This document shows positions 1 through 8,276 of a DNA stretch of 64,000 nt, in pieces. The number at the start of each line of letters is the position of its first letter. Within the stretch, counting starts at the first letter, position 1. The notes under the pieces were generated by a model. It worked only from the letters and a program-made list of their open reading frames with translations, had not been told where the DNA came from and searched no databases. The translations under genes were made by a program, and so were the position numbers. Source of the stretch: Planctomycetota bacterium (GTDB lineage: Bacteria; Planctomycetota; GCA-002687715); the NCBI GenBank assembly GCA_009691765.1, contig SIAO01000003.1, forward strand, positions 124,001 through 188,000. The letters run 5' to 3'.

Positions 1-1
1 C

Positions 2-898
<897 letters not shown>

Positions 899-917
899 TC
901 GGGCGCTGTAACAACAC

Positions 918-955
918 TGCGGCTCCGGCACGCGCGCTGCGTGGCCGGAGCCGTT
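918..955. terminator. GC-rich hairpin between convergent rho and rpmH
   Basis: CGGCTCCGGC at 920-929 is the exact reverse complement of GCCGGAGCCG at 944-953. The loop can pair further (ACGC with GCGT), giving a long, nearly perfect hairpin with one bulged base. It sits in the 76-base gap between two convergent genes. On the minus strand it is followed by a T-rich stretch (CAGTGTTGTTA); on the plus strand only a weak T content follows. It probably serves as the rpmH terminator and possibly as a bidirectional one. Confidence 0.55.
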
Positions 956-974
956 GGCATTCAGAGGAGTGGCT

Positions 975-1112
975 TTAGCCCTTGGGCGTGAGCTGGCGGC
1001 CCATGCGGCGGTGACGCTTGATGATTTTGCGCCCGCCCTTGGTCTTCATGCGGTGGAGGAATCCCACCTTCTTGAGCCACTTTTTCTTGCTGTTGCGGAT
1101 GTGGAGTTTCAT
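975..1112 (-). CDS. rpmH: 50S ribosomal protein bL34 (diverged)
   Basis: A 45-residue very basic protein. From about residue 17 it reads GFLHRMKTKGGRKIIKRHRR followed by MGRQLTPKG. This follows the bL34 pattern GFRxRMxTKxGRxVLxRRRxKGR. The usual N-terminal KRTxQPS is replaced by KLHIRNSKKK, so it is a diverged member. The gene lies alone, convergent with rho, whereas rpmH usually sits next to rnpA and dnaA. A promoter candidate with ideal 17-base spacing lies upstream, and a hairpin lies downstream. Assignment rests on the motif, size and charge; no other short basic ribosomal protein fits as well. Confidence 0.78.
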   Translation of the reverse strand: MKLHIRNSKKKWLKKVGFLHRMKTKGGRKIIKRHRRMGRQLTPKG

Positions 1113-1157
1113 GGTTCGGCCCCGTCCTACGGCGGGGAAGCCACCTTAGGGGTGAAG

Positions 1158-1186
1158 ATGCTATGCACTTCCATCCGATGGTTCAA
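1158..1186 (-). promoter_or_regulatory. Candidate sigma70-type promoter of rpmH
   Basis: On the minus strand, TTGAAC (1186-1181) and TAGCAT (1163-1158) are separated by exactly 17 bases and lie about 46 bases upstream of the rpmH ATG. Each hexamer matches the consensus at four of six positions. The same -10 word, TAGCAT, recurs at the tRNA-tuf promoter candidate. Confidence 0.5.
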
Positions 1187-1289
1187 ACTTGCCTCAACAA
1201 TGTTGCCTTGATTCCCCCGGGCCGGGGGTTTCGGGGCAGGCAGCGTGGCATGCCGTATCCTGTACACCGTTGAGGAGAGCATCAGACTC

Positions 1290-2411
1290 ATGAGTTTCTT
1301 GAGAACATTTGCCTGTGTCGTTGCCCTGCTCCCTATTGTCGCTGCGCAGACTCCACCGGAGGCCAAGCCTGGCATCGGGTTCTGGACGCAGTTCCGCGGT
1401 GATGCGGCCAGCACTGGGGTCAGTCATTCTCCTCGTCCTGCCTACAAGGGCGTGAAGTGGAAACACTTCCTCGGTGGCCCGAGCACATCAACGCCAGCCG
1501 TTGTGGATGGCAAGGTCATTGTGGCCACTGAAGCCGGTTGGTTGACGGCCGTGGCGGTCAAGGACGGCACGAGAATCTGGCAAAAGAAGCTCGCTTGTGA
1601 GGCCGTGATCGCATCCAGTCCGCTGATCATCGATGGGCGCATTTACATCGGTACTCGTGGCGGGCACGTGATCTGCAGCAGTGTTGCAGATGGTGCTCTC
1701 GTCTGGACCCACAAGACAGGCTCGCTAGCGGTCTACGCATCGCCCAAGGGTGACGCCCGAGGCATTGTTTTTGGTGACATGAATGGCGTGGTCTGGTGCC
1801 TCGACCCAGCCACAGGTGCAGTGCGCTGGCAGTCCAAGGCTCTGCGCGAAGTTGCGAGTTCTGTCTCCATGCTCGGTGACAATTTGTACGTGGCGTCGCG
1901 CGGGCGTGCTTTGTACGAGTTGAATTACAAAGACGGTGCGATTCTGCGCACGTTCGAGTTGCCCAAGGCGACAGCATCGACGCCAGCGCTTGGCATGGGG
2001 TTTGCATATCTCATGTGTGGCAGCGATTTGGCGGTGGCCATCGACTTGCTCGAAGGACGCATGGTTTGGACTCACAGCAATGCCCTCGACGACCAGTCCA
2101 GTGCCGCGTTCGCAGATGGCACGGTCTATATGCCGCTCGGCCAGCACTTGAAGGCGATGAATGGCCGCACCGGCGAAGTGCTGTGGACGTGCCTCACGAA
2201 TCACAAGATCGGCCCGCCTGTAATCAACGGAGACGACATCCTCATCGCTTGCCGCGATAAGGTGTTCCGCGTGGTCGATCGCAAGACTGGCAAGGTGACT
2301 TTCGAGTTGGCCTTCGATGAGGGTTTTGTGAGTGGGCCCGTGGTTGTGGACGGGGTGGTCTACCTCGCAGCGGACATGGACATGGGTGTCCATCTCTACG
2401 CGATCGAGTAG
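1290..2411 (+). CDS. Exported PQQ-like beta-propeller repeat protein (BamB/PQQ_2 family)
   Basis: A 373-residue protein starting MSFLRTFACVVALLPIVAAQ, a clear Sec signal peptide; the upstream frame extension lacks one, so this ATG is chosen, with GAGGAG about 12 bases upstream. The mature part has repeated blades with the PQQ-propeller flavour: G.VKWKHFLGGPSTSTPAVVDG, TRIWQKKLACEAVIASSPL, GALVWTHKTGSLAVYASP, GAVRWQSKALREVASSVS, GEVLWTCLTNHKIGPPVI. Such propellers occur in BamB (outer-membrane protein assembly) and in many exported planctomycete proteins. No catalytic residues are evident. It precedes the ABC-2 gene set by 113 bases with no obvious link. Function beyond a scaffold or binding role is unknown. 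Confidence 0.75.
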   Translation: MSFLRTFACVVALLPIVAAQTPPEAKPGIGFWTQFRGDAASTGVSHSPRPAYKGVKWKHFLGGPSTSTPAVVDGKVIVATEAGWLTAVAVKDGTRIWQKKLACEAVIASSPLIIDGRIYIGTRGGHVICSSVADGALVWTHKTGSLAVYASPKGDARGIVFGDMNGVVWCLDPATGAVRWQSKALREVASSVSMLGDNLYVASRGRALYELNYKDGAILRTFELPKATASTPALGMGFAYLMCGSDLAVAIDLLEGRMVWTHSNALDDQSSAAFADGTVYMPLGQHLKAMNGRTGEVLWTCLTNHKIGPPVINGDDILIACRDKVFRVVDRKTGKVTFELAFDEGFVSGPVVVDGVVYLAADMDMGVHLYAIE

Positions 2412-2524
2412 CCGTACTGACGTGGACCGCCGCCGCTCGCAGCGGTGCGCGCATGCCCTATGATGTCAGCGAACAATGCAGCCAGGCCGCATGGCCCATG
2501 GCGTATCTATGGAGATGCAAGCGC

Positions 2525-3478
2525 ATGTCGATGATAGAGGTCGATGACCTACGCAAGGACTACGGCTCGTTCCGTGCCCTTGACGGAGTGAGTTTCAAAC
2601 TGGATCGCGGTGAGATTCTTGGTTTCCTCGGCCCGAACGGTGCCGGGAAGACCACCACCATGAAGATCCTGACAGGCTTTCTGTACCCCACGTCGGGCCG
2701 CGCCACGGTTGCGGGCCACGATGTGATGGAGAACTCGGTCGAAGTTCGGCGCCGCATCGGCTACTTGCCAGAGCACACGCCGCTCTATGACGACATGACG
2801 GTGAGTGAGTACCTGCACACCTGCGGGCGACTCCGCAGCATGTCAGGGGCGCACCTCGCTGAGCGCACGAAGATCGTCGTGGGGCTGACGGCTCTCGGGC
2901 CGAAATATCGCGCACCGATCCACACGCTTTCGAAGGGCTATCGCCAACGCGTTGGCCTTGCGCAGGCGCTGTTGCACGAGCCCGAGATCATCATCCTCGA
3001 CGAACCCACCGTGGGGCTCGATCCGAACCAAGTCGTGGATGTTCGCGCCATCATGCGCGAAGTCGGACGTGATCGCACTGTCATTCTGTGCAGCCACATC
3101 TTGCCGGAAGTGGAAGCCGTGTGCGGGCGCGTGATCATCATCGACGACGGCAAAATCGTGGCGGATGGTGCGACAGCAGAACTCGGACGACAGCACGCAG
3201 GCGCGGCCCACTTTCGCGTGGAAGTGGTGGGTGATGCAGCGTCCCTCGCAGTTGCGCTTCAGACCTTGCCAGGCAACCCAACGCTGGGAGCGCCGCACTC
3301 AGACGGCGCCACGAGCAGCATTACGGTGACTGCGGCTGTGGATCCTGCGGATGCAGCAGCAGCCATCATCGCGGCGCTCAATAACGCCGGCCTGCGTTTG
3401 GTCGCGTTCGAACCGAAGCATGCCTCGCTGGAAGATGTGTTCCGCAAACTCACACGACGCAAGGAGCACTCAGCATGA
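2525..3478 (+). CDS. ABC-2 type transporter ATP-binding protein (GldA-like)
   Basis: A 317-residue ABC ATPase energising the permease that follows. It has Walker A GPNGAGKTT near residue 39, the signature-like LSKGYRQRVGLAQALLHEPE, Walker B EIIILDEPTVGLDPNQ, and a C-terminal extension of about 90 residues typical of GldA/CcmA-type ABC-2 ATPases. The ATG at 2525 is preferred because GGAG lies 10 bases upstream; a second ATG two codons later is possible. The stop overlaps the permease start by four bases (ATGA), indicating translational coupling. The order ATPase, permease, GldG-like subunit matches the GldAFG module of Bacteroidetes and related exporters; the substrate is unknown. Confidence 0.88.
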   Translation: MSMIEVDDLRKDYGSFRALDGVSFKLDRGEILGFLGPNGAGKTTTMKILTGFLYPTSGRATVAGHDVMENSVEVRRRIGYLPEHTPLYDDMTVSEYLHTCGRLRSMSGAHLAERTKIVVGLTALGPKYRAPIHTLSKGYRQRVGLAQALLHEPEIIILDEPTVGLDPNQVVDVRAIMREVGRDRTVILCSHILPEVEAVCGRVIIIDDGKIVADGATAELGRQHAGAAHFRVEVVGDAASLAVALQTLPGNPTLGAPHSDGATSSITVTAAVDPADAAAAIIAALNNAGLRLVAFEPKHASLEDVFRKLTRRKEHSA

Positions 3479-4206
3479 ACACGATTGCTTGGAAAGAACT
3501 GCGCAGTTTCCTGAACAGCCCCATCGCGTACATCTTCTTGATTGCTTTCACCGGTTGGCTCGCTGGTAGTTACTTCGTGTGGGGCAAGGTGGGACAGGGC
3601 GTGACATTCTTCAGCGTGGGCAACACTTCGCTGGATGTCTACTTCAGCCTTGTACCGCAGGCCTTCGTGTTGCTGATTCCCGCTTTGGCCATGCGCTTGT
3701 GGCCAGATGAAATCAAGTCGGGCACGGTGGAATTGCTCATGACGTACCCAGTGCGCAGTTGGGAAGTGGTTTGTGGCAAGTTCTTGGCGGGCATTTGGCT
3801 TATCGCCCTTGGACTGCTCTTCACTTTGCCGGTGCCTTGGACGGTCGGTGCGTACGGCGACCTTGACTGGGGCCCGGTGTGGGGTGCCTACATCGCATCA
3901 CTCTTCCTTGGCGGAGCGTTTCTCTCGATCGGTCTGTTCATGGGCGCGCTGTGTAGCGAACAAGTGACTGCATTCATCGTCACGGCGGCGATCTGTTTGC
4001 TCTTCGTGCTGATGGGCGACACGCTTATCAACCTGTTCATTCCCAAGGGGCTGCATGCGTTGTCGAACGCGCTGTCCTTTTCTTCGCGCTTCAATTACCT
4101 CGGCCGCGGGGTGGTGGATGTCGCCGACACCTTCTATTTCGGGAGTGTCACAGCCGTGTTCCTCATGCTGAATGTCACGGTGCTCGAAACTAGGAAGGGA
4201 GCCTGA
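3475..4206 (+). CDS. ABC-2 type transporter permease (GldF-like)
   Basis: A 243-residue polytopic inner-membrane protein with about six hydrophobic segments, for example FLNSPIAYIFLIAFTGWLAG near the start, VLLIPALAMRLW, FLAGIWLIALGLLFTLPVPW and AFIVTAAICLLFVLMGDTLI. The phrase MRLWPDEIKSGTVELLMTYPV is the conserved ABC-2 feature (E-x-x-x-G-T-x-E-x-L). Its start overlaps the ATPase stop, and the GldG-like gene starts three bases after its stop. It forms the membrane channel of the module. The substrate cannot be inferred from sequence. Confidence 0.88.
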   Translation: MNTIAWKELRSFLNSPIAYIFLIAFTGWLAGSYFVWGKVGQGVTFFSVGNTSLDVYFSLVPQAFVLLIPALAMRLWPDEIKSGTVELLMTYPVRSWEVVCGKFLAGIWLIALGLLFTLPVPWTVGAYGDLDWGPVWGAYIASLFLGGAFLSIGLFMGALCSEQVTAFIVTAAICLLFVLMGDTLINLFIPKGLHALSNALSFSSRFNYLGRGVVDVADTFYFGSVTAVFLMLNVTVLETRKGA

Positions 4207-4208
4207 TC

Positions 4209-6089
4209 ATGGCTAATGCACGCTCCCGTTTCTGGGTGAACATCACGAGTGCGTTTTTTGTGATCGCCATTGTGATCCTCGCCAATCTCGCGCTCGGCGG
4301 CATGCGCTGGCAGTTCGACCTCACCGAGGACGGACGCTACACCTTGCCGGAAGCAGCCAAGCGGATCGCTGCCGGGCTCGACGACACACTCACTGTCACG
4401 GCCTACATTTCCGAGCCACTGCCGAGTTATCTCGAGTTTGTACCGCGCGCTTTGCAGACGCGACTCGAAGAGTTCGCCGCAGCCTCCAACGGCAACTTTC
4501 AATTCTCATTCCGCTCCCCTGAGAATGAGCCAGGCCTTGCTGCGGAACTCGAAAAACACACGCCACCAATCAAGCCGTATCCGCTCGCTGATTTCGTGCA
4601 GGGACGACAGACAACAGGGAGCTACTACCTCTGGCTCGTCTTCCGCTACGGCGATCAAGAGTCGGCCTACCACTTGCTCGAGATGCGCGAGGCCTTGGCA
4701 CGTGAAGGCGAATTCTTGCGTTTGCTGCCGTTTCAGATTGCTTCGAAGCTCGTGAAGGTGCGCAATCCTGAAGCACAAATTGGCATCGTGTCGGAAAAGA
4801 AAACGCCGCCGCCTGAGTTGCAGCAGCAACTTGGTCGCGACCCCTCCGATGGTCTTGCGCAACTGCGCGACATCATCGGCAAGCACTTGCCACCGCCGCG
4901 CGATGTGGATCTGCGCCATGGTGGCCAGATCCCTGATGACATCGACATGCTGCTGCTCTACAAGCCAGACGCTCTTGGTGAAGCCGAGACCTTTGAGATC
5001 GACCAGTTCTTACTCAAGGGTAAACGCGTGGTCGTGCTCCTCGACAACTGGAGCAGCTTTGATGTGGATCGCGTGCGTGAATGGCAAAGCGGTTTGCAAA
5101 GCGGCACCATGAAGATGAGGCCTTTGCAGCACGGGATGAGCGAGTGGTTGTCTCATTATGGCGTTGTGGCTTCTCCGGGATTGATTGAAGATCCGGAATT
5201 CTCTGCCAGTTCTGTGAGCGTGAATATGGAAGTGCGGCAAGACCCTGCCACGCAGCGCATGGTGCTTGCGCCTGTGGAAAGACGTCGCCGCATTTCGGGT
5301 CTGCTGCTTCCGCAAGAGCGCGACAAGGACCGCAACGTCACGGGACAGTTCAGCGAAACATCACCTGCGCTTGCTGGGCTTGGTCGCTTTGGGATGGCGT
5401 GGGCAGTGCCGCTACAAGTCAATGAAGCGGCGCTCCTCGCACACGGAAAATCGGCGAACGGCGCCGCGAATGCGCGCGCGGAAGGGCTTGTCAGCACTTC
5501 CCGCGGAGCGTTTGTGCGCACGATCACCGACGACAATGTTCCGGTGTGGAGTGAACAACAGTCCGTTGCGCCGGACAAGACGACTGTGGGCTCGCACCCT
5601 TTGGTGGTGCAAGTGAGCGGGCGTTTCCGTTCCGCGTATGTGGGTCGCAAGTGGGGCGAGGATGAACGCCCGCCGCGTAAGGGCCCGGATGGCAGTGCGC
5701 TGCCGGCCATGCCGAACACTGCTGCGCGTCTGGATGAGTCGCTGGAACCGGGGCAGCTCTGGGTGTTCGCGGATTCTGACTTCTGCAGCGACTACGCCGC
5801 GTTGACGGCGCGCAATTTGTCTTCGCAAGATTCCATGGTGGCCTTGCAGTTGGCCATGGCTGGTTTTGTCAACGTCATGGATGGCATGCTCATCGGTGAC
5901 GATCTCATCGAGATTCGTCGGCCCAACATCAAGGACCGCAGTGTGGACAGCAAGTCTGTAGATGACGAGCGTGGCTCGATTCTGTGGCAGGCGGTGGGCC
6001 TGACCCCAGTGCTGTTGCTGGTGCTGGCTTTGCTTTGGTGGATGCTGCGGACGGCTGGAACGCGGCGACGGACTGGTGCGGAGGTCTGA
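4209..6089 (+). CDS. GldG-like ABC transporter auxiliary subunit
   Basis: A 626-residue protein with one N-terminal membrane segment (FWVNITSAFFVIAIVILANL), a large extracytoplasmic domain, and one C-terminal membrane segment (VGLTPVLLLVLALLWWMLRT). The motif FDLTEDGRYTLPEAAKRI just after the first segment is the hallmark of the GldG/ABC_transp_aux family (F-D-L-T-E-x-x-R-Y-T-L-S). The middle region VVVLLDNWSSFDVD resembles the intein-like/Rossmann part of these proteins. It is encoded in line with the ATPase and permease and is presumably their partner. In Bacteroidetes the family is linked to gliding; here a role in gliding is not implied. Confidence 0.85.
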   Translation: MANARSRFWVNITSAFFVIAIVILANLALGGMRWQFDLTEDGRYTLPEAAKRIAAGLDDTLTVTAYISEPLPSYLEFVPRALQTRLEEFAAASNGNFQFSFRSPENEPGLAAELEKHTPPIKPYPLADFVQGRQTTGSYYLWLVFRYGDQESAYHLLEMREALAREGEFLRLLPFQIASKLVKVRNPEAQIGIVSEKKTPPPELQQQLGRDPSDGLAQLRDIIGKHLPPPRDVDLRHGGQIPDDIDMLLLYKPDALGEAETFEIDQFLLKGKRVVVLLDNWSSFDVDRVREWQSGLQSGTMKMRPLQHGMSEWLSHYGVVASPGLIEDPEFSASSVSVNMEVRQDPATQRMVLAPVERRRRISGLLLPQERDKDRNVTGQFSETSPALAGLGRFGMAWAVPLQVNEAALLAHGKSANGAANARAEGLVSTSRGAFVRTITDDNVPVWSEQQSVAPDKTTVGSHPLVVQVSGRFRSAYVGRKWGEDERPPRKGPDGSALPAMPNTAARLDESLEPGQLWVFADSDFCSDYAALTARNLSSQDSMVALQLAMAGFVNVMDGMLIGDDLIEIRRPNIKDRSVDSKSVDDERGSILWQAVGLTPVLLLVLALLWWMLRTAGTRRRTGAEV

Positions 6090-6091
6090 CG

Positions 6092-7348
6092 ATGAAACGC
6101 AATCTGATTTTGTTGATGATCACTTTGGTGCTTGGCGTTGTGGTGCTGTTGCTGCGCTGGGACGATTTGTTCGACGCACACAAGCCTGCAACGCAAGCAG
6201 AGGAGCGCGAAAAGGTCGCCATGCCGCGCATCGACCTTGTTGCGGTGCAAGGCATCGAACTCAGCGACGCCAACGGAGCCATCACGCTGCGACGCAGCGG
6301 AGAGGGCTGGGTTGTTGCGGAAGCGCAGGGGTACCGTGCAAATCAAGAACGCATGCAGCAGTTCCTCGAAGCACTCACGGATCTCGATAAAGCAGAGATC
6401 CGCTCTTCGAATCGCGAGAAGCAGCACCTGTTTGAGACCGACGAAGCTAAAGGACGCCGCGTGCGGATTGTCGGCGCGGGCGGAACAGAGCTCTTGGACC
6501 TCGTCATCGGGAAGCAAGACAGTTCTGGGCGCGCCATCAAAGACGCTGGCACTTTTGTGCGTGAGCGTTCGAAGCCTCACACCTTCGCTCATGCACGACG
6601 CTTGCAGCATCTGCTGTACACCTCGCCAGCGCTGTGGACGGACACGCGCCTGATGCCGACGGTGGATCCGAAAGATGTGCAAAAGCTCGTCGATGAAGCC
6701 AACGAGTTCGTCCTCGAGTTTGACGACGCTGAGCTTGGCAGCATGGCTGCGCAGCCAGGTACAGAAGCGACACCGCGTACGGGGCAGCGCATGCGCGTTG
6801 TGCTCGTCGCAGACATGGTCGACATGCCCGCCGTTGATAACGCGTCAGGCGAAGGCCCAGAGCCAGCGGCGCAGCCGCCGGAAGCGCCGAAGCAACAAAG
6901 GCGTTGGAGTGTGAAGGAGCCTGAGAGCGCGAAGGACTTGGATCTTTATGAAGCCCAGATCGACGGCATGGTGCGCCAACTCGTGGCGAGCCGTTTCGAA
7001 TCCGTCGCGGGTAAAGACAGCAGCGTCGAGGTGTTTGGTCTCGCGAAGTCTGTGGCGGAATTCACGCTCGTCAGCAAAGACGGCACGCGCCGTACGCTGC
7101 GTTTGGGCGCGGCGGTCCAAGCCAAGGAAGGGGTTGCGCACAGTCCGGGTGCGCTCTCTCGCTATGCCTCCGTGGAAGGCGCGGCGTGGGTGTTCGTTGT
7201 GCCTGAGTATGTCGTGACCATGCTGCAGAAGCGTCCGTCGGAGATGCAGCAGCCCGTGCCACCCTCCGTTGAAGGCATGGCCCCACCCGGTACGGCTCCC
7301 ATTGTCGTGCCACCCGAAGAGATCAAACCGCCAGCACGCGACGGTTGA
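6092..7348 (+). CDS. DUF4340 domain-containing membrane-anchored protein
   Basis: A 418-residue protein with an N-terminal anchor (MKRNLILLMITLVLGVVVLL) followed by a periplasmic part. The pattern IDLVAVQGIELSDANGAITL, then RSGEGWVVAEAQGYRANQER, is typical of DUF4340 proteins, which nearly always follow GldG-like genes. The ATG at 6092 is chosen because it directly starts the anchor and lies two bases after the GldG stop; an upstream in-frame extension would overlap GldG. A Pro/Gln-rich insert (about residues 250-275) and a Pro-rich C-terminus are probably disordered. Likely the fourth subunit of the same exporter; biochemical role unknown. Confidence 0.8.
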   Translation: MKRNLILLMITLVLGVVVLLLRWDDLFDAHKPATQAEEREKVAMPRIDLVAVQGIELSDANGAITLRRSGEGWVVAEAQGYRANQERMQQFLEALTDLDKAEIRSSNREKQHLFETDEAKGRRVRIVGAGGTELLDLVIGKQDSSGRAIKDAGTFVRERSKPHTFAHARRLQHLLYTSPALWTDTRLMPTVDPKDVQKLVDEANEFVLEFDDAELGSMAAQPGTEATPRTGQRMRVVLVADMVDMPAVDNASGEGPEPAAQPPEAPKQQRRWSVKEPESAKDLDLYEAQIDGMVRQLVASRFESVAGKDSSVEVFGLAKSVAEFTLVSKDGTRRTLRLGAAVQAKEGVAHSPGALSRYASVEGAAWVFVVPEYVVTMLQKRPSEMQQPVPPSVEGMAPPGTAPIVVPPEEIKPPARDG

Positions 7349-7370
7349 TCGCGGCGCGTTGCAGTTGGGC

Positions 7371-7685
7371 TCAGCGCTTCGAGCGTTCGAGCCACGCCAT
7401 CGTGCGCTGGTGGAAGAGTGCGATGAAAGCGTTGAGCGCACCCGCGCCAAACGCAAGGATCGCGCCGGGATTTGCGGTTGCAGTGTCCGCAAGCAGTGTC
7501 AGCAAACCCCCGAGTGCCAACACACCGCCGAGCAACAAGAACAAGCGCGAGAGGCGTTTCCAACGCACTGGTGTGATGCGTTTCGTACGCAAGAGAAACC
7601 AGCACACGCTCTGTACGAGAAAGAGCGCAGCGCCAGCACCGCCAGCAATCAGCATCACCGCTTGTGTGTCGAGGTTCTCGGTCAC
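7371..7685 (-). CDS. Small hypothetical membrane protein
   Basis: A 104-residue protein with three hydrophobic stretches (AVMLIAGGAGAALFLVQSVC, LFLLLGGVLALGGLLTLLA, GAILAFGAGALNAFIALF). It begins with GTG at 7685 that overlaps the ruvA stop by four bases, so it is translationally coupled to ruvA. No family is recognised. It lies convergent to the DUF4340 gene with only 22 bases between. Coupling and hydrophobicity argue that it is real. Confidence 0.6.
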   Translation of the reverse strand: MTENLDTQAVMLIAGGAGAALFLVQSVCWFLLRTKRITPVRWKRLSRLFLLLGGVLALGGLLTLLADTATANPGAILAFGAGALNAFIALFHQRTMAWLERSKR

Positions 7686-8266
7686 AGATGTCTCAGCGCG
7701 CTGCGCACAAGTTCTTCGACACGAGCTTCAGGTCCAAGTTCTGCGAGTGCCGCAGCTACGGCCTTTTCTGCTTGTTGCTCCGAAGAACCGAGCACTTCGA
7801 GAGCCCGCACGGCGTCTTCCGCAGCCACGGAGAGCACGGGCCCAGACGGTCGCGGAGCAGCGCGACGCTTGGCTTTGTGGGCCAGTTCCGCACACACACG
7901 TTGCGCCGTGCGCGGTCCGATGCCGCGCGTCTTCGCGAGTTCCTTGAGCGCTTCGCCAGCGATGAGGCTCCACAGTTCTTGTGGTGGCTTCGAAGACAGC
8001 AAAGTCATGGCCGTGGACGGGCCGACGCCGGGCACTGTGATGAGTTCGCGAAAGAGCTCGCGTTCATCTTCGGCAACGAAACCGAAGAGACGCGCCTTGT
8101 CTTCTTGGATGCGATGATGCAAGAGCACATGGCACCGAGAGCCTTCTGCCGGCAGTAGGCGCGCGGTGTGAAGTGAGATCTCGATGCGATAGCCCAGCCC
8201 CTGCACATCCACCACGGCGTCGGTCGCGCCTTTGCGTGACAGCAGACCATCCAGGTGTTCGTACAC
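7682..8266 (-). CDS. ruvA: Holliday junction branch migration complex subunit RuvA
   Basis: A 194-residue protein that tetramerises on Holliday junctions and recruits RuvB. Three regions are visible: an N-terminal OB-fold (VVDVQGLGYRIEI; HHRIQEDKARLFGF), two helix-hairpin-helix motifs (ITVPGVGPSTAMTLLSS; LAKTRGIGPRTAQRVCAEL), and a C-terminal RuvB-binding domain (EDAVRALEVLGSSEQQAEKA) after a flexible Ala/Pro linker. Length matches the family (about 200). The start is GTG at 8266. It follows the TPR/alpha-CTD gene after 10 bases. Neither ruvB nor ruvC is in this window. Confidence 0.96.
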   Translation of the reverse strand: MYEHLDGLLSRKGATDAVVDVQGLGYRIEISLHTARLLPAEGSRCHVLLHHRIQEDKARLFGFVAEDERELFRELITVPGVGPSTAMTLLSSKPPQELWSLIAGEALKELAKTRGIGPRTAQRVCAELAHKAKRRAAPRPSGPVLSVAAEDAVRALEVLGSSEQQAEKAVAAALAELGPEARVEELVRSALRHL

Positions 8267-8276
8267 GCGACTTAGC

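Noticed and set aside
5792-6682. 296-codon minus-strand frame across the GldG/DUF4340 junction
   Set aside because: Both plus-strand genes have clear family motifs and membrane segments; the antisense frame spans their junction without its own start signals.
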